The notes: generated by a model not told the origin, from the letters alone. Numbered from the stretch's first letter, positions 1 to 8,289 are shown. The stretch is DNA of 64,000 nt from Pseudothauera rhizosphaerae (GCF_004801305.1 NZ_SSOD01000016.1:1-64000), one strand, 5' to 3'. A program made the numbers and translations.

Positions 1-35
1 TGACCCATTCGACCCTTTCAACCAAGGAGCACACC

Positions 36-461
36 ATGAGCGAAACCACCACCAGCACCACCCCGCCTGTCATCGGCCAGCCGTGGCCCGAACAGGGTGG
101 GATTTTCATCGGCAGCCGCCTGATCGACGGCGATATTCACCACCGGATCATCCCGGGCGGCCCGGAATTCGACATCCCGGCGAGCCACAACAATGCGGCC
201 GAGCGCATCGCCGCGAAGGGCGCGATCAACGGCCACAACGACTGGTTCCACGGTGATCCGAAGGACGTGATGCTGGCCTACATCAACGTGCCGCACCTGT
301 TCCCGAGCAAGGGCATCGAGAGCGTGCAGATCACGTCGAAACCCTACGGGGAATACTACGCGTGGGCTGTGGTTTTCGAGCACGGCGACGTGGACTGCCA
401 CTACCGGCTCAACGAGTTCCGCGTCCGCCCCTTCCGCAGCATCATCGCTTCATCCATTTAA
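36..461 (+). CDS. DGR variable target protein (C-type-lectin/DUF1566-like)
   Basis: Protein diversified by the adjacent retroelement; 141 residues, complete. The start ATG has AAGGAG at 24-29, six bases upstream. The N-terminal half contains GQPWPEQGGIFIGS, an opening I recognise from phage DUF1566-type proteins. The segment from AWAV to VRPFR is written by the variable repeat and has the aromatic/Arg ending typical of DGR lectin folds. Seven residues (ending IASSI) follow the repeat, so the gene does not stop exactly at it. At 141 residues it is short for a DGR target and has no visible signal peptide or membrane segment. It probably presents a variable ligand-binding face, perhaps on a virion, but the tail genes that would prove this lie outside the window. 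Confidence 0.85.
   Translation: MSETTTSTTPPVIGQPWPEQGGIFIGSRLIDGDIHHRIIPGGPEFDIPASHNNAAERIAAKGAINGHNDWFHGDPKDVMLAYINVPHLFPSKGIESVQITSKPYGEYYAWAVVFEHGDVDCHYRLNEFRVRPFRSIIASSI
361..438 (+). repeat. DGR variable repeat (VR)
   Basis: These 78 bases align without gaps to the template repeat at 1021-1098. Ten positions differ (373, 381, 387, 393, 396, 397, 399, 402, 408, 409), and every one is an adenine in the template copy; all 58 non-A positions are identical. The last 27 bases, GC-rich and unchanged, are the likely initiation-of-mutagenic-homing region. Homology starts abruptly at 361. Read in the target frame, template Asn codons have become His, Asp, Asp, Cys, His, Tyr and Leu, one Asn is unchanged, and one Asp became Val. 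Confidence 0.95.
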
Positions 462-467
462 CCCTTC

Positions 468-482
468 GCGGGCGTAGCCCGC
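468..482. repeat. Small hairpin downstream of the VR
   Basis: GCGGGC (468-473), loop GTA, GCCCGC (477-482): a perfect 6-bp stem with a 3-base loop, about 30 bp past the end of the VR and just before avd. Hairpin/cruciform elements at this distance from the VR are known to promote retrohoming in some DGRs. Its role here is inferred from position. It could also affect avd translation, since no Shine-Dalgarno is visible before the avd ATG at 490. Confidence 0.5.
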
Positions 483-489
483 TATCGCC

Positions 490-885
490 ATGGCTTTGCA
501 CACCGACACCGAGATTTACCGCGCCACGTACTCGCTGTGCCAACTCGTGACGCAACTCGTCGCGAACATGCCGAGGAACTACAAGGCCGACTTCGGTGCG
601 GAGTTGCGGCGCCGCTGCATGGGGCTGGTGATGCGCACCTACGAGGCCAACACCGCAGAAGCCGACGAGCGGCCCGCTGTGCTGCGCCGCATGCGTCACG
701 AGGTCGAGGCGGTGAATCTCTCACTGCGACTTGCGAAGGATCTGCGCCTCATCTCCGCCGGCCAGTACGCAAGAGCCATCGCCATCACGGAGAGCATCGC
801 CAAGCAGGCGACCGGATGGCAGAAACACACCGAATCGCGCTTGTCGCCCGCTCGTCAAGGCGGACGGGCCAATGCGCATAGATGA
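490..885 (+). CDS. avd: DGR accessory protein Avd
   Basis: 131-residue basic helical protein of the Avd / 23S rRNA intervening-sequence four-helix-bundle family. The MPRNYKADFGAELRRR segment (about residues 27-42) and the long amphipathic helices around residues 60-105 match the family pattern. Avd forms a pentamer that binds the reverse transcriptase and template RNA and is needed for mutagenic homing. The gene lies between the target gene and the template repeat, the usual order. The basic C-terminal tail (from about residue 115) is probably disordered. No strong ribosome binding site is visible, so translation may depend on coupling or on the upstream hairpin. Confidence 0.85.
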   Translation: MALHTDTEIYRATYSLCQLVTQLVANMPRNYKADFGAELRRRCMGLVMRTYEANTAEADERPAVLRRMRHEVEAVNLSLRLAKDLRLISAGQYARAIAITESIAKQATGWQKHTESRLSPARQGGRANAHR

Positions 886-1006
886 TCTGGTCGAGCCGCT
901 GGGCCACGAGCCCACCGCCAAGCGCATCAGGGATATCGACGGCACCGCCGCAGCGATCCCGCGCAGTTTGCCCGCTGAAGCCGCGCGCCTCGGCGAGCTG
1001 ACGTGA
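872..1006 (+). CDS. Possible small ORF between avd and the template repeat
   Basis: A 44-codon frame starting MRIDDLVEPLGHEP overlaps the 3' end of avd by 14 bases and stops 15 bases before the template repeat. The Shine-Dalgarno is weak. The protein is charged and has no family I recognise. This interval is expected to be transcribed as the leader of the template RNA, so the frame may be incidental. Confidence 0.25.
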   Translation: MRIDDLVEPLGHEPTAKRIRDIDGTAAAIPRSLPAEAARLGELT

Positions 1007-1020
1007 ATAGCTCGAATCTC

Positions 1021-1098
1021 CGTGGGCTGTGGATTTCGAGAACGGCAACGTGAACAACAACAACCGGAACAACGAGTTCCGCGTCCGCCCCTTCCGCA
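1021..1098 (+). repeat. DGR template repeat (TR)
   Basis: Non-coding master copy for the VR. It holds 20 adenines and a run of AAC codons, the known DGR signature: the first two bases of AAC are the mutable A positions, which spread Asn codons over many residues but cannot create a stop. It ends with the same 27-base GC-rich block as the VR and diverges right after, at 1099. It lies 136 bases after avd and 19 bases before the reverse transcriptase ATG, so the template RNA probably spans roughly 890-1120. Confidence 0.95.
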
Positions 1099-1117
1099 AA
1101 TCTCACCGGGTGTTTCT

Positions 1118-2224
1118 ATGGATGCTGGCTATTCGCTCGAATTGCTGGCGCAGGCGTATTTCGACTGCCGCCGGCACAAACGCAACACCGCCAGCGCGCT
1201 CCGGTTCGAGCAGAACCTGGAGCACAACTTGATGGCGCTGCACGAGGAGTTGATGGACGGGTCGTACCGGCCCGGAAAGTCCATCTGCTTCGCGATCAGC
1301 AGGCCGAAACCGCGCGAGGTGTGGGCCGCGATGTTCAGGGACAGGATCGTGCATCACTTGCTCTACAACCACATCGCCCCGCGCTTCATCGCCAGGTTCG
1401 TGGCCGACTCGTGCGCGTGCATCCCAGGCCGCGGCACGCTATACGCCGCGCAGCGCCTGGAGGCGAAGATTCGCAGCCAGACGCAGAACTGGTCACGGCA
1501 GGCCTTCTACCTGAAAGCCGACCTCGCCAACTTCTTCGTGAGCATCGACAAGCGGGTGTTGTGGCCGATGCTGGCGCGGCGAATACCGGAACCGTGGTGG
1601 CGCGGCTTGGCGAAGCTGATCCTGTTCCACGACCCGCGCGAGAACTATGAGGTCCGCGGCGAGCCACGGGCACTGGCAGCCGTGCCGGCGCACAAGCGCC
1701 TCACCAACGCAGGCCCATACTGCGGGCTGCCCATCGGCAATCTGAGCAGCCAGTTCTTCGCCAACGTGCTGCTGGACGCCATGGACCAGCACGTGAAGCA
1801 CGTCATCCGCGCCAAACACTACGTGCGGTACGTCGACGACATGGTGCTGCTGCACGAATCCGCGCAGTGGCTCAACGAGGCGCTGGCCGGCATCAACGCC
1901 TTCCTGCCGGGCCTGCGCCTGACCCTCAATCCGCACAAGACCGTCATCCAGCCCGTTGCACGCGGGGTGGATTTCGCGGGGCACGTCATCAAGCCGTGGC
2001 GGCGCCAAGCCAGGCGCCGGACGGTTCGCACCGCTCTGTCGCGGATCGAGCATCAGCCGGCAGCCCAGACCCTGGAAACCATCAACAGCTACCTGGGCCT
2101 GCTGCGCCACACCGACGGCCACCACGACCGGGCGCGCATCGCGCACGCCGCCCGCAAGCGCGGGCATTGCGTGGATTGGGACGCGACAAGGGCTTTCCGA
2201 CGCTCGGCCGCAGCCGAGACATGA
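1118..2224 (+). CDS. DGR reverse transcriptase
   Basis: 368-residue reverse transcriptase, without fused domains, that copies the template RNA with adenine-specific errors. Visible motifs: KADLANFF with the first catalytic Asp (about residues 133-140), LPIGNLSSQF (about 204-213; the IGxxxSQ box that separates DGR enzymes from most group II intron and viral RTs) and YVDD (about 238-241). I chose ATG 1118 because the frame upstream of it runs through the template repeat. The length is normal for the family. The stop overlaps a possible ATG at 2221 of the next gene, suggesting one transcript with the phage genes that follow. Confidence 0.93.
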   Translation: MDAGYSLELLAQAYFDCRRHKRNTASALRFEQNLEHNLMALHEELMDGSYRPGKSICFAISRPKPREVWAAMFRDRIVHHLLYNHIAPRFIARFVADSCACIPGRGTLYAAQRLEAKIRSQTQNWSRQAFYLKADLANFFVSIDKRVLWPMLARRIPEPWWRGLAKLILFHDPRENYEVRGEPRALAAVPAHKRLTNAGPYCGLPIGNLSSQFFANVLLDAMDQHVKHVIRAKHYVRYVDDMVLLHESAQWLNEALAGINAFLPGLRLTLNPHKTVIQPVARGVDFAGHVIKPWRRQARRRTVRTALSRIEHQPAAQTLETINSYLGLLRHTDGHHDRARIAHAARKRGHCVDWDATRAFRRSAAAET

Positions 2225-2253
2225 CCGCCAACCACTACTTCAGGAATTTGACC

Positions 2254-2694
2254 ATGAACGCACCCAAGGACTTTCGCGCCATGACGGCGCAATCCATCGG
2301 CAAGGATCTGCTCTCGGCGCTTGTCACCGAGATCAAGCTGCTGCCCGAACCCTGGCAGAAGCTGTCCGAGGCCAAGCAGAACGACATCATCGACCGCCTG
2401 CGAGCCCGCGTGGAACACAACGTGGGCATGGCGGTGCACGTGCTCGCCGCCCAGGGTCGTGCAACCGTCGTCGGCGACCTGGAGCAGATCGTCATCAAGG
2501 ACGGCGTAAAAGCGACGCTGAAGTTCAGCCCGGCCGCGCCTAGCCTGCACGAACTGTACGAGGCTCAGGGCAAGGCCGTACTGGTCATCGTGGCCGCCGC
2601 AGCGGATCACACCGCAGGCATGGACGGGGTGAAGGGCTGGAAGGCGTGGCACGAGCAGCAGGAGGCCGAAGGCGCCGAGGAAGGTGCGGAATGA
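2254..2694 (+). CDS. Phage-type protein of unknown function
   Basis: 146-residue soluble protein. ATG 2254 has AGGAA 7-11 bases upstream; an alternative in-frame ATG at 2221 overlaps the RT stop. Residues 15-110 are mixed charged and hydrophobic; the end is strongly acidic (EQQEAEGAEEGAE). The stop overlaps the ATG of the ATPase gene by four bases, so the two are translationally coupled and probably work together. I do not recognise a named domain. By position it belongs to the phage recombination/replication module. Confidence 0.7.
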   Translation: MNAPKDFRAMTAQSIGKDLLSALVTEIKLLPEPWQKLSEAKQNDIIDRLRARVEHNVGMAVHVLAAQGRATVVGDLEQIVIKDGVKATLKFSPAAPSLHELYEAQGKAVLVIVAAAADHTAGMDGVKGWKAWHEQQEAEGAEEGAE

Positions 2695-4499
2695 AACTCC
2701 ACCACATCGCAATCCATAACTTCCTCGGCGCGCGTACCGTCGACCTGCCGCTCGCGCAACCCGTGACCTTGCTGGCGGGGGCCAACGGCGCGGGCAAGAG
2801 CAGCCTGCGGGACGCCATCAGCCTGGCCCTGACCGCCGACCTGTGCCGCGTGAGCAAGAGGGGCGAAGCCGCTGCGCTCATCAGCGAAGGTGCGGCAGCT
2901 GCCCGGGTGTTCATCCAGACCGACGAGCGCGACTACGAGGTCGCCATCTCGAAGGCCGGCAAGATCACCGACAGCGCCGCCGGCAACGAGCCGCACGCGG
3001 CCCTGCCCTTCGTGCTCGATCCGGCCCGCTTCGCCCGCCTGACCGACACCGAGCGCCGCGCGATGCTGTTCGGCCTGCTGGGCATCGAGACCAGCCACAA
3101 GGCCATCGGCGAGCGCATGACGCGCCGAGGCCTCGCCGAGCAGAAGATCGCTGCTGTGCTGCCGATCCTGCGCGCCGGCTTCGGCGCTGGCGAGAAGCAC
3201 GCGAAGGAAATGGCGAGCCAGGCGCGCGGCTCCTGGAAGGCCATCACCGGCGAAGCCTACGGCGACAAAAAGGCCGACGGCTGGGCACTGCCAGCCATCG
3301 ACGCGCCGGCCGGCGCAGACAAGAAGGCCGAGAACGCCGAGCTGCAGGCCAAAGCCGTCGAAGCCGAACTTGCCCAGGCACAGCAGGAACTCGGCGCTGC
3401 CCGGCAGGATGCGGCAACCCGGCGAGAGGCCGCTACCCGCATCGAACGCCTGCGTGAGCAGGCCAGCATGGTCGAGCGCATCAAGGGCCGGCTGAAAACG
3501 GCGGAGGAGAACGACGAGAATTGCCGCGCGCGGCTTGCAGAGTCCGACGGCAAGAGCGGGCTCATCCATGAGCTTGCCTACGCGCTCGACCGCTCCCTGT
3601 CGCTGACCATCCCATTCGGCGAGATGGACGCCGACCAGCGCGCAGTGCTCAAGACGGCAGGCTCCACGCTGGACGCCTACACCGCCCAGCACGGCAAGCC
3701 GGCTGCGCCGGCGCCGGCCGACCCCGCCCGCGCCGATGAAATCCGCCGCGGCCTGCAAACCGCCAAATCCGGCGCCGCGAACGCCCGCCGCGACCTGGCC
3801 ACGGCCGAGGCGGCAGCCATCGAACTGGCCGAACTGGAAAAGGCCCAGCAGGACAACGCGGCCACCGCACCGGTGCTCGATGCCATCGAGGCCCGCATCG
3901 CCGAACTGACCGAGCGCCGCAACAACTGGCAAGCCGACGCCCGCCGCTACCGCGAGGCAGCCGGCGCCGCAGCACGCCGCGCACAGCAGATCGAGCAGGC
4001 CACCCGCCACCATGTCGACGTGCAGCAGTGGTCAGCCATCGCCGACGCCCTGTCGCCCGACGGCATCCAGGCCGAGATGATCGCCGAGGCGCTGGCCCCG
4101 CTGAACAAGCTGCTGGCCGAGCACGCCGCGCTGGCGCAGTGGGCGCCGGTGCTGATCGGCGCCGACATGTCAATCACCGCCGCCGGCCGCGCCTACGGTC
4201 TGCTGTCCGAGTCCGAGCGCTGGCGCGCCGACGCCCTGCTCGCCGTCGCCATCGCCGCGCTGTCCGGCCTGCGCTTCGTGGTGCTGGATCGGCTCGACGT
4301 GCTCGACGCCACCGGCCGCGAGGACGCGCTGTACTGGCTCTCCGACGTGGCCGAGGCCGGCCAGATCGACACGGCGCTGGTGCTGGCGACGCTCAAGAGC
4401 GCCCCGCCGGCCGGTGCTCTGCCGGCGCACATCGCCAGCCGCTGGATAGAGCGCGGCAACCTCATCGCTACCAACGAGAAAGCCCGGGAGGCGGCATGA
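2691..4499 (+). CDS. SbcC/RecF-like AAA ATPase (phage)
   Basis: 602-residue SMC-type ATPase with a split nucleotide-binding domain. The N-terminus MKLHHIAIHNFLGARTVDL is the usual SbcC/RecF opening and is followed by a Walker A, GANGAGKSS (about 30-38). A long Ala/Glu/Arg-rich region (about 210-430) looks like a coiled coil. A signature-like LSESERWRA (about 504-512) and a Walker-B-like VVLDRLD (about 529-535) close the domain; the usual Asp-Glu pair after the hydrophobic strand is not obvious. Such proteins act in DNA end processing and recombination. Four-base overlaps with both neighbours place it inside an operon. No separate SbcD nuclease is visible, but a DnaQ-like exonuclease lies two genes downstream. 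Confidence 0.85.
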   Translation: MKLHHIAIHNFLGARTVDLPLAQPVTLLAGANGAGKSSLRDAISLALTADLCRVSKRGEAAALISEGAAAARVFIQTDERDYEVAISKAGKITDSAAGNEPHAALPFVLDPARFARLTDTERRAMLFGLLGIETSHKAIGERMTRRGLAEQKIAAVLPILRAGFGAGEKHAKEMASQARGSWKAITGEAYGDKKADGWALPAIDAPAGADKKAENAELQAKAVEAELAQAQQELGAARQDAATRREAATRIERLREQASMVERIKGRLKTAEENDENCRARLAESDGKSGLIHELAYALDRSLSLTIPFGEMDADQRAVLKTAGSTLDAYTAQHGKPAAPAPADPARADEIRRGLQTAKSGAANARRDLATAEAAAIELAELEKAQQDNAATAPVLDAIEARIAELTERRNNWQADARRYREAAGAAARRAQQIEQATRHHVDVQQWSAIADALSPDGIQAEMIAEALAPLNKLLAEHAALAQWAPVLIGADMSITAAGRAYGLLSESERWRADALLAVAIAALSGLRFVVLDRLDVLDATGREDALYWLSDVAEAGQIDTALVLATLKSAPPAGALPAHIASRWIERGNLIATNEKAREAA

Positions 4500-4762
4500 G
4501 CGACGACCTCAAGCCGTGCCCGTTCTGTGGCGGAGCGCCAGAACTCGACACGATGCGTGGATTCATCAACAAGCGCGCATTGAACAAGCGCAACGCGCCG
4601 GCCGATCCGAGGCTGGACGACTTGGCGACGCTCGTTCGCCGACTCGCCCACTCGCTCAACAAACCCAGTGGCGACACGATTCTTGCGCAGAAGGCACTGG
4701 ACTACTTGCGCCGGAACGGACTGCAAAACAGTCCGCTCCGCGATACCGACACGAAGGAATGA
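4496..4762 (+). CDS. Lar-like zinc-motif protein
   Basis: 88 residues. The start [12 protein letters not shown] is the hallmark of the Lar (restriction alleviation) family of small phage/prophage proteins. Lar proteins normally carry a second CxxC; here the rest of the chain (a basic helix rich in Leu, Arg and Asn) contains none, so only one half of the zinc site is present. It may be a degenerate or fused derivative, and a real anti-restriction role is uncertain. It overlaps the ATPase stop by four bases and is followed by the exonuclease gene. Confidence 0.6.
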   Translation: MSDDLKPCPFCGGAPELDTMRGFINKRALNKRNAPADPRLDDLATLVRRLAHSLNKPSGDTILAQKALDYLRRNGLQNSPLRDTDTKE

Positions 4763-4764
4763 CC

Positions 4765-5370
4765 ATGAACCACATCCTCTTCTACGACAGCGAGACATCC
4801 GGCCTCCCGCTTTTCAGCGAACCGTCCGAGCACCCCGACCAGCCGCACATCGTGCAACTCGCCGCCCTGCTGGTCGATCCAGAGTCGCGCGAGACCATCG
4901 CCAGCATGGACGTGATCGTGCGTCCCGCCGGCTGGACGATCCCCGACGAGGTTGCCGCGGTGCACGGCATCACGACCGAGCGCGCAACCGCCGTCGGCGT
5001 GTCCGAGAGCATCGCGCTCGGGCTCTTCCTGGACCTGTGGGGATGCGCCGGCCTGCGCATCGGGCACAACGAGAGCTTCGACGCCAGGATCATCCGCATC
5101 GCCCAGCACCGCTTCGACTGCGGCGAACTCGATGCATGGAAGGAAGGCGCAGCCGAATGCACCGCCCGCCTGGCGACGCCGATCTGCGCCCTGCCGCCGA
5201 CCGAGAAGATGAAGGCGGCCAAGCGCTTCCACTACAAGACCCCGAACCTGGGCGAAGCCTACCGGCACTTCACCGGCCGCGAGCTGGAGAACGCGCACAG
5301 CGCGATGGCCGACGTGCAGGCCTGCCGGGATGTGTATTTCGCGATCAAGGACGGGAGGGAAGCAGCATGA
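4765..5370 (+). CDS. DnaQ-like 3'-5' exonuclease (DEDDh)
   Basis: 201 residues. ExoI motif FYDSETSG near residues 6-13 (Asp and Glu metal ligands), ExoII in [11 protein letters not shown] (about 109-119), ExoIII in [15 protein letters not shown] near residue 180 with the His and Asp of the DEDDh class. Likely degrades single-stranded DNA ends, probably with the SbcC-like ATPase. ATG 4765 has AAGGA seven bases upstream; an in-frame ATG at 4759 overlaps the previous stop and is a second candidate. The next gene's ATG overlaps this stop. Confidence 0.85.
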   Translation: MNHILFYDSETSGLPLFSEPSEHPDQPHIVQLAALLVDPESRETIASMDVIVRPAGWTIPDEVAAVHGITTERATAVGVSESIALGLFLDLWGCAGLRIGHNESFDARIIRIAQHRFDCGELDAWKEGAAECTARLATPICALPPTEKMKAAKRFHYKTPNLGEAYRHFTGRELENAHSAMADVQACRDVYFAIKDGREAA

Positions 5371-5912
5371 GACACAGTATCCGCCCCGACATCCTCACGG
5401 TCTCGGGCAACTACTTCGACTTCATTCAGCCCCAGAACAGCACCTTCGGCATCCAGGATGTGGCACACGCGCTTTCGCACGTCTGCCGATTCGCCGGCCA
5501 TACCCGGTTCTTCTACTCGGTCGCTCAACACAGCGTGATGGTGTCGCGCATTGTGCCGCTGTCCGATGCCATGGCCGGTCTTCTGCACGACGCGGCAGAG
5601 GCATTCATCGGCGACGTAACGAGACCGCTCAAGCAACTTCTCCCGGACTTCAAGGAGATCGAGCGGCGAGTGGAAAAAGCAGTTCTGGTGCGCTTCGGTA
5701 TCGAGGCCATTCCTCTGTCTGTCAAAGAGGCCGACATCATCATGCTTGCGACTGAGCAACGCGACCTGATGGCGCCTCACGATGACGAATGGGCGCTGAT
5801 CCAAGAAGTGCGTCCACTGCCTGAAACCATCGTTCCGTGGAGTCCAGACGAAGCAAGGAAGCGGTTCCTCGACCGCTTCTTCGAACTGGCGCCCGCAGGC
5901 TGCGCAGCATGA
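5367..5912 (+). CDS. HD-domain hydrolase (YfbR-like)
   Basis: 181 residues. Contains AQHSVMV followed by [12 protein letters not shown] (about 73-84), the His and His-Asp metal ligands of the HD superfamily, and a further conserved Asp in [16 protein letters not shown]. Phage and bacterial relatives are 5'-nucleotidases or dNTP hydrolases. A role in adjusting nucleotide pools during phage replication is inferred. Four-base overlaps on both sides keep it in the same operon. Confidence 0.8.
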   Translation: MRHSIRPDILTVSGNYFDFIQPQNSTFGIQDVAHALSHVCRFAGHTRFFYSVAQHSVMVSRIVPLSDAMAGLLHDAAEAFIGDVTRPLKQLLPDFKEIERRVEKAVLVRFGIEAIPLSVKEADIIMLATEQRDLMAPHDDEWALIQEVRPLPETIVPWSPDEARKRFLDRFFELAPAGCAA

Positions 5913-6367
5913 CCGAGCCTCTTGCCGACCGCATCGCCCGCGAATCAGCCCGCGGCCGCATGCCCGCCACCCACTCCCTGATCCTGCGAGAGATGGCCGA
6001 ACGCCTCGAAGAGGCCGAACGCAAGATCGCCGCCCTTCAACAGCCCTGCCCCGAATGCGCCCGCCGCGCCGAGTGGGCGAACGGGGCCGAGTTCAGAGGA
6101 ACGACCATGACCACCAGCGCCAAGGAATTCCGCCAGTACGCCATCGTGGAGTTGTTCGGCCACGCTTCGCATCGCCGGCCTCATCACCGAGCAGACCATC
6201 GGCGGATGCTCGTTCGTGTCGATGTGCCCGAGATCGTCACCAAGCCGGAGACCGCCGTCAAGCGTGCGAAGTCCGCCGCGCGCGGGGCCGGCCGCAGCGA
6301 CGTGTATGCGCTCGTCCATGTCGGAACGGCCCGTCGGGACGCGGTGTATCGTGAGAAGCAAGCATGA
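5909..6367 (+). CDS. Phage protein, middle probably frameshifted
   Basis: 152-codon open frame starting [17 protein letters not shown]. From an internal ATG at 6107 (preceded by AGAGGA) it reads [19 protein letters not shown], which I recognise as the start of a common phage protein. After that the conserved continuation [17 protein letters not shown] is found only in the +1 frame (about 6165-6220); the original frame resumes with VRVDVPEIV. So a one-base shift near 6163 and a compensating one near 6220 have garbled about 18 residues. The first 66 residues may originally have been a separate gene. Function unknown. Confidence 0.55.
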   Translation: MTEPLADRIARESARGRMPATHSLILREMAERLEEAERKIAALQQPCPECARRAEWANGAEFRGTTMTTSAKEFRQYAIVELFGHASHRRPHHRADHRRMLVRVDVPEIVTKPETAVKRAKSAARGAGRSDVYALVHVGTARRDAVYREKQA

Positions 6368-8289
6368 ACCGGAATTCCTTCACCACCGCCCCGTCCGACG
6401 TGCGTGAAATCCGCCACTTCCACCTGTTCTGCGGACTCGGCGGCGGCGCCAAGGGCTTCAACAAGGCTTCGCCCCGGGTGGGCAACATGGTAGGCAAGTT
6501 CCGCTGCATCGGCGGCATCGACGTCGACGCGCCGGCAATCCGCGACTTCGAGCGCCTCACCGGCGCCCGGGGCACCGTGCTGGATCTGTTCGACCGCAGC
6601 CAGTTCATGGACTTCCACGGCGTGGAGCCGCCCGCCGGCTGGCGCGAGGCCGGACCGGCGGACATCCGCGCTGCAGCCGGCGGCGAATATCCGCACATCG
6701 TCTTCCTGAGCGCACCGTGCAAAGGGTTTTCCGGCCTCTTGTCCGAGGGCAAGAGCAAGACGGCCAAATACGTGGCGCTCAATCGGCTTACCGAGCGTGG
6801 CGTATGGATGATGCTTGAGGCATTCTCCGACAACCCGCCGGAACTGGTGATCTTCGAAAACGTGCCGCGGATCATGACCAGGGGTCGTCACCTGCTTGAC
6901 CGGATCGCCGACCTGTTCCGCGCCTACGGCTATGCATGGGCCGAAACGACGCACGATTGCGGCGAGATCGGCGCCTTGGCCCAGAGCCGTAGGCGCTTCT
7001 TTGGCGTCGCCAGGCATCTCGAAAAGGTGCCACCGTTCCTCTACGAACCGCCGCAGAAGCGCCTGCAGGCTGTCGGCACCGTGCTGGGCCGCCTGCCACT
7101 GCCTGGCGACCCAGCCGGCGGTCCCATGCACCGCGTACCTCGCCTGCAGTGGAAGACGTGGGTGCGGCTCGCGTTCGTGGAAGCCGGCAGGGACTGGCGT
7201 TCGCTGAACCGGCTGGCGGTGGAGAATGGCCACCTGAAGGACTATCTGATCGTCCCCGGGTACCACGCTGGCTATCTGGGCGTGGGAAGGTGGAGCGACC
7301 ACAGCGGTACGGTTCAGGGCCACAGCGGACCGACGAACGGTGCATTCTCAGTCGCCGACCCGCGTTTCGACCAGTCAGCCAGGTGGAACGACGGACAGGC
7401 CCTGGGTGTGCGCGACTGGAACGAACCAACCGGCACCGTGGCTGGACAGCAGGGGCCGCTGCAGGGTGCCTACAGCGTGGCGGACCCGCGCCACACCGGT
7501 CCGTCCAAGCACAACAACGAGTTCCGCATCGTGCCGTGGGAACGTGAGGCCGGCGCGGTGACCGGCGCGCACGGCACCGGCCAGTGCGTGGCCGATCCGC
7601 GGAACCATCGAGAGGGCTTTGGCAAATACGCTGTCACGGATTGGAGTGACGCCGCTGGCACCGTGATTTCCGGCAGCACCACCGGACAAGGAGCCTACGC
7701 CGTCGCAGATCCACGCCCGAACGGCATCCCGCAATCCGGCGACCACTACCTGACGGGTGGACACTACGGCGTCGTCGGCTGGGGCGATACCTCTGGCGCA
7801 GTCTCTGCCGCAGCGTGCCACGACAACGGCCGGTGGTCGGTGGCCGACCCGCGAGTTTGCGATTCGGTGCAAGTTGGCAAGTTCTGCATGCCAGCGCCGG
7901 CCGACAAGCTGGTAGCGGTGATCCGTGCCATCGATGGGACGTGGCACCGACCATTCACCACGCTGGACCTCGCCGCGCTGCAGTCGCTGATCGACCCAGA
8001 TGAAATCTGGTCGTCCGACCCGATCACGCAGCGCGCGATCGAGGCGCGCGATTCCGCCTTGATCGCCGAAGCCGTCGGCATCCTCCGCCTGGACGGCGAG
8101 AGCGATAGCGCGTGGCGTGAGCGCATCGGCAACGCAGTACCGCCTGACGCCGCCGAGGCCATCGGCAACGTCATGGGCACCACGCTGCTTCTCGCCTGGA
8201 GCGGGGAGACCTTCGTTCTGTCCAGTGCACCAATCTGGGTGCGGCCGGTGGCGGTTGCGCTCAGCGTCGCGCAAGGAGAATCGATATGA
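6364..8289 (+). CDS. Phage DNA (cytosine-5) methyltransferase with repeat-rich middle
   Basis: 641 residues. Motif I HLFCGLGGGAKGF (about 20-32), motif IV SAPCKGFSG with the catalytic Cys near 119, motif VI FENVPR with the ENV triad at 165-167, motif VIII QSRRRFFGVA (about 208-217) and motif X RIGNAVPPDAAEAIGN (about 590-605) are all present, so it should be active. Instead of a compact target-recognition domain, residues about 300-500 hold five diverged repeats, each ending VADPR and carrying a GTVxG-like core, spaced 110-140 bases apart. Probably protects phage DNA from restriction. No cognate nuclease is nearby. Confidence 0.87.
   Translation: MNRNSFTTAPSDVREIRHFHLFCGLGGGAKGFNKASPRVGNMVGKFRCIGGIDVDAPAIRDFERLTGARGTVLDLFDRSQFMDFHGVEPPAGWREAGPADIRAAAGGEYPHIVFLSAPCKGFSGLLSEGKSKTAKYVALNRLTERGVWMMLEAFSDNPPELVIFENVPRIMTRGRHLLDRIADLFRAYGYAWAETTHDCGEIGALAQSRRRFFGVARHLEKVPPFLYEPPQKRLQAVGTVLGRLPLPGDPAGGPMHRVPRLQWKTWVRLAFVEAGRDWRSLNRLAVENGHLKDYLIVPGYHAGYLGVGRWSDHSGTVQGHSGPTNGAFSVADPRFDQSARWNDGQALGVRDWNEPTGTVAGQQGPLQGAYSVADPRHTGPSKHNNEFRIVPWEREAGAVTGAHGTGQCVADPRNHREGFGKYAVTDWSDAAGTVISGSTTGQGAYAVADPRPNGIPQSGDHYLTGGHYGVVGWGDTSGAVSAAACHDNGRWSVADPRVCDSVQVGKFCMPAPADKLVAVIRAIDGTWHRPFTTLDLAALQSLIDPDEIWSSDPITQRAIEARDSALIAEAVGILRLDGESDSAWRERIGNAVPPDAAEAIGNVMGTTLLLAWSGETFVLSSAPIWVRPVAVALSVAQGESI

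Noticed and set aside
1022-1117. GTG start for the reverse transcriptase at 1022
   Set aside because: The added residues would be translated from the template repeat in a non-target frame; ATG 1118 gives the normal family N-terminus.
7513-7527. A 15-base match to the DGR template (AACAACGAGTTCCGC, as at 1068-1082) inside the methyltransferase gene
   Set aside because: It covers only one end of the template, lies in the middle of a gene, and has no following GC-rich homing block, so it is not a second VR; chance or shared codon use for NNEFR is likelier.
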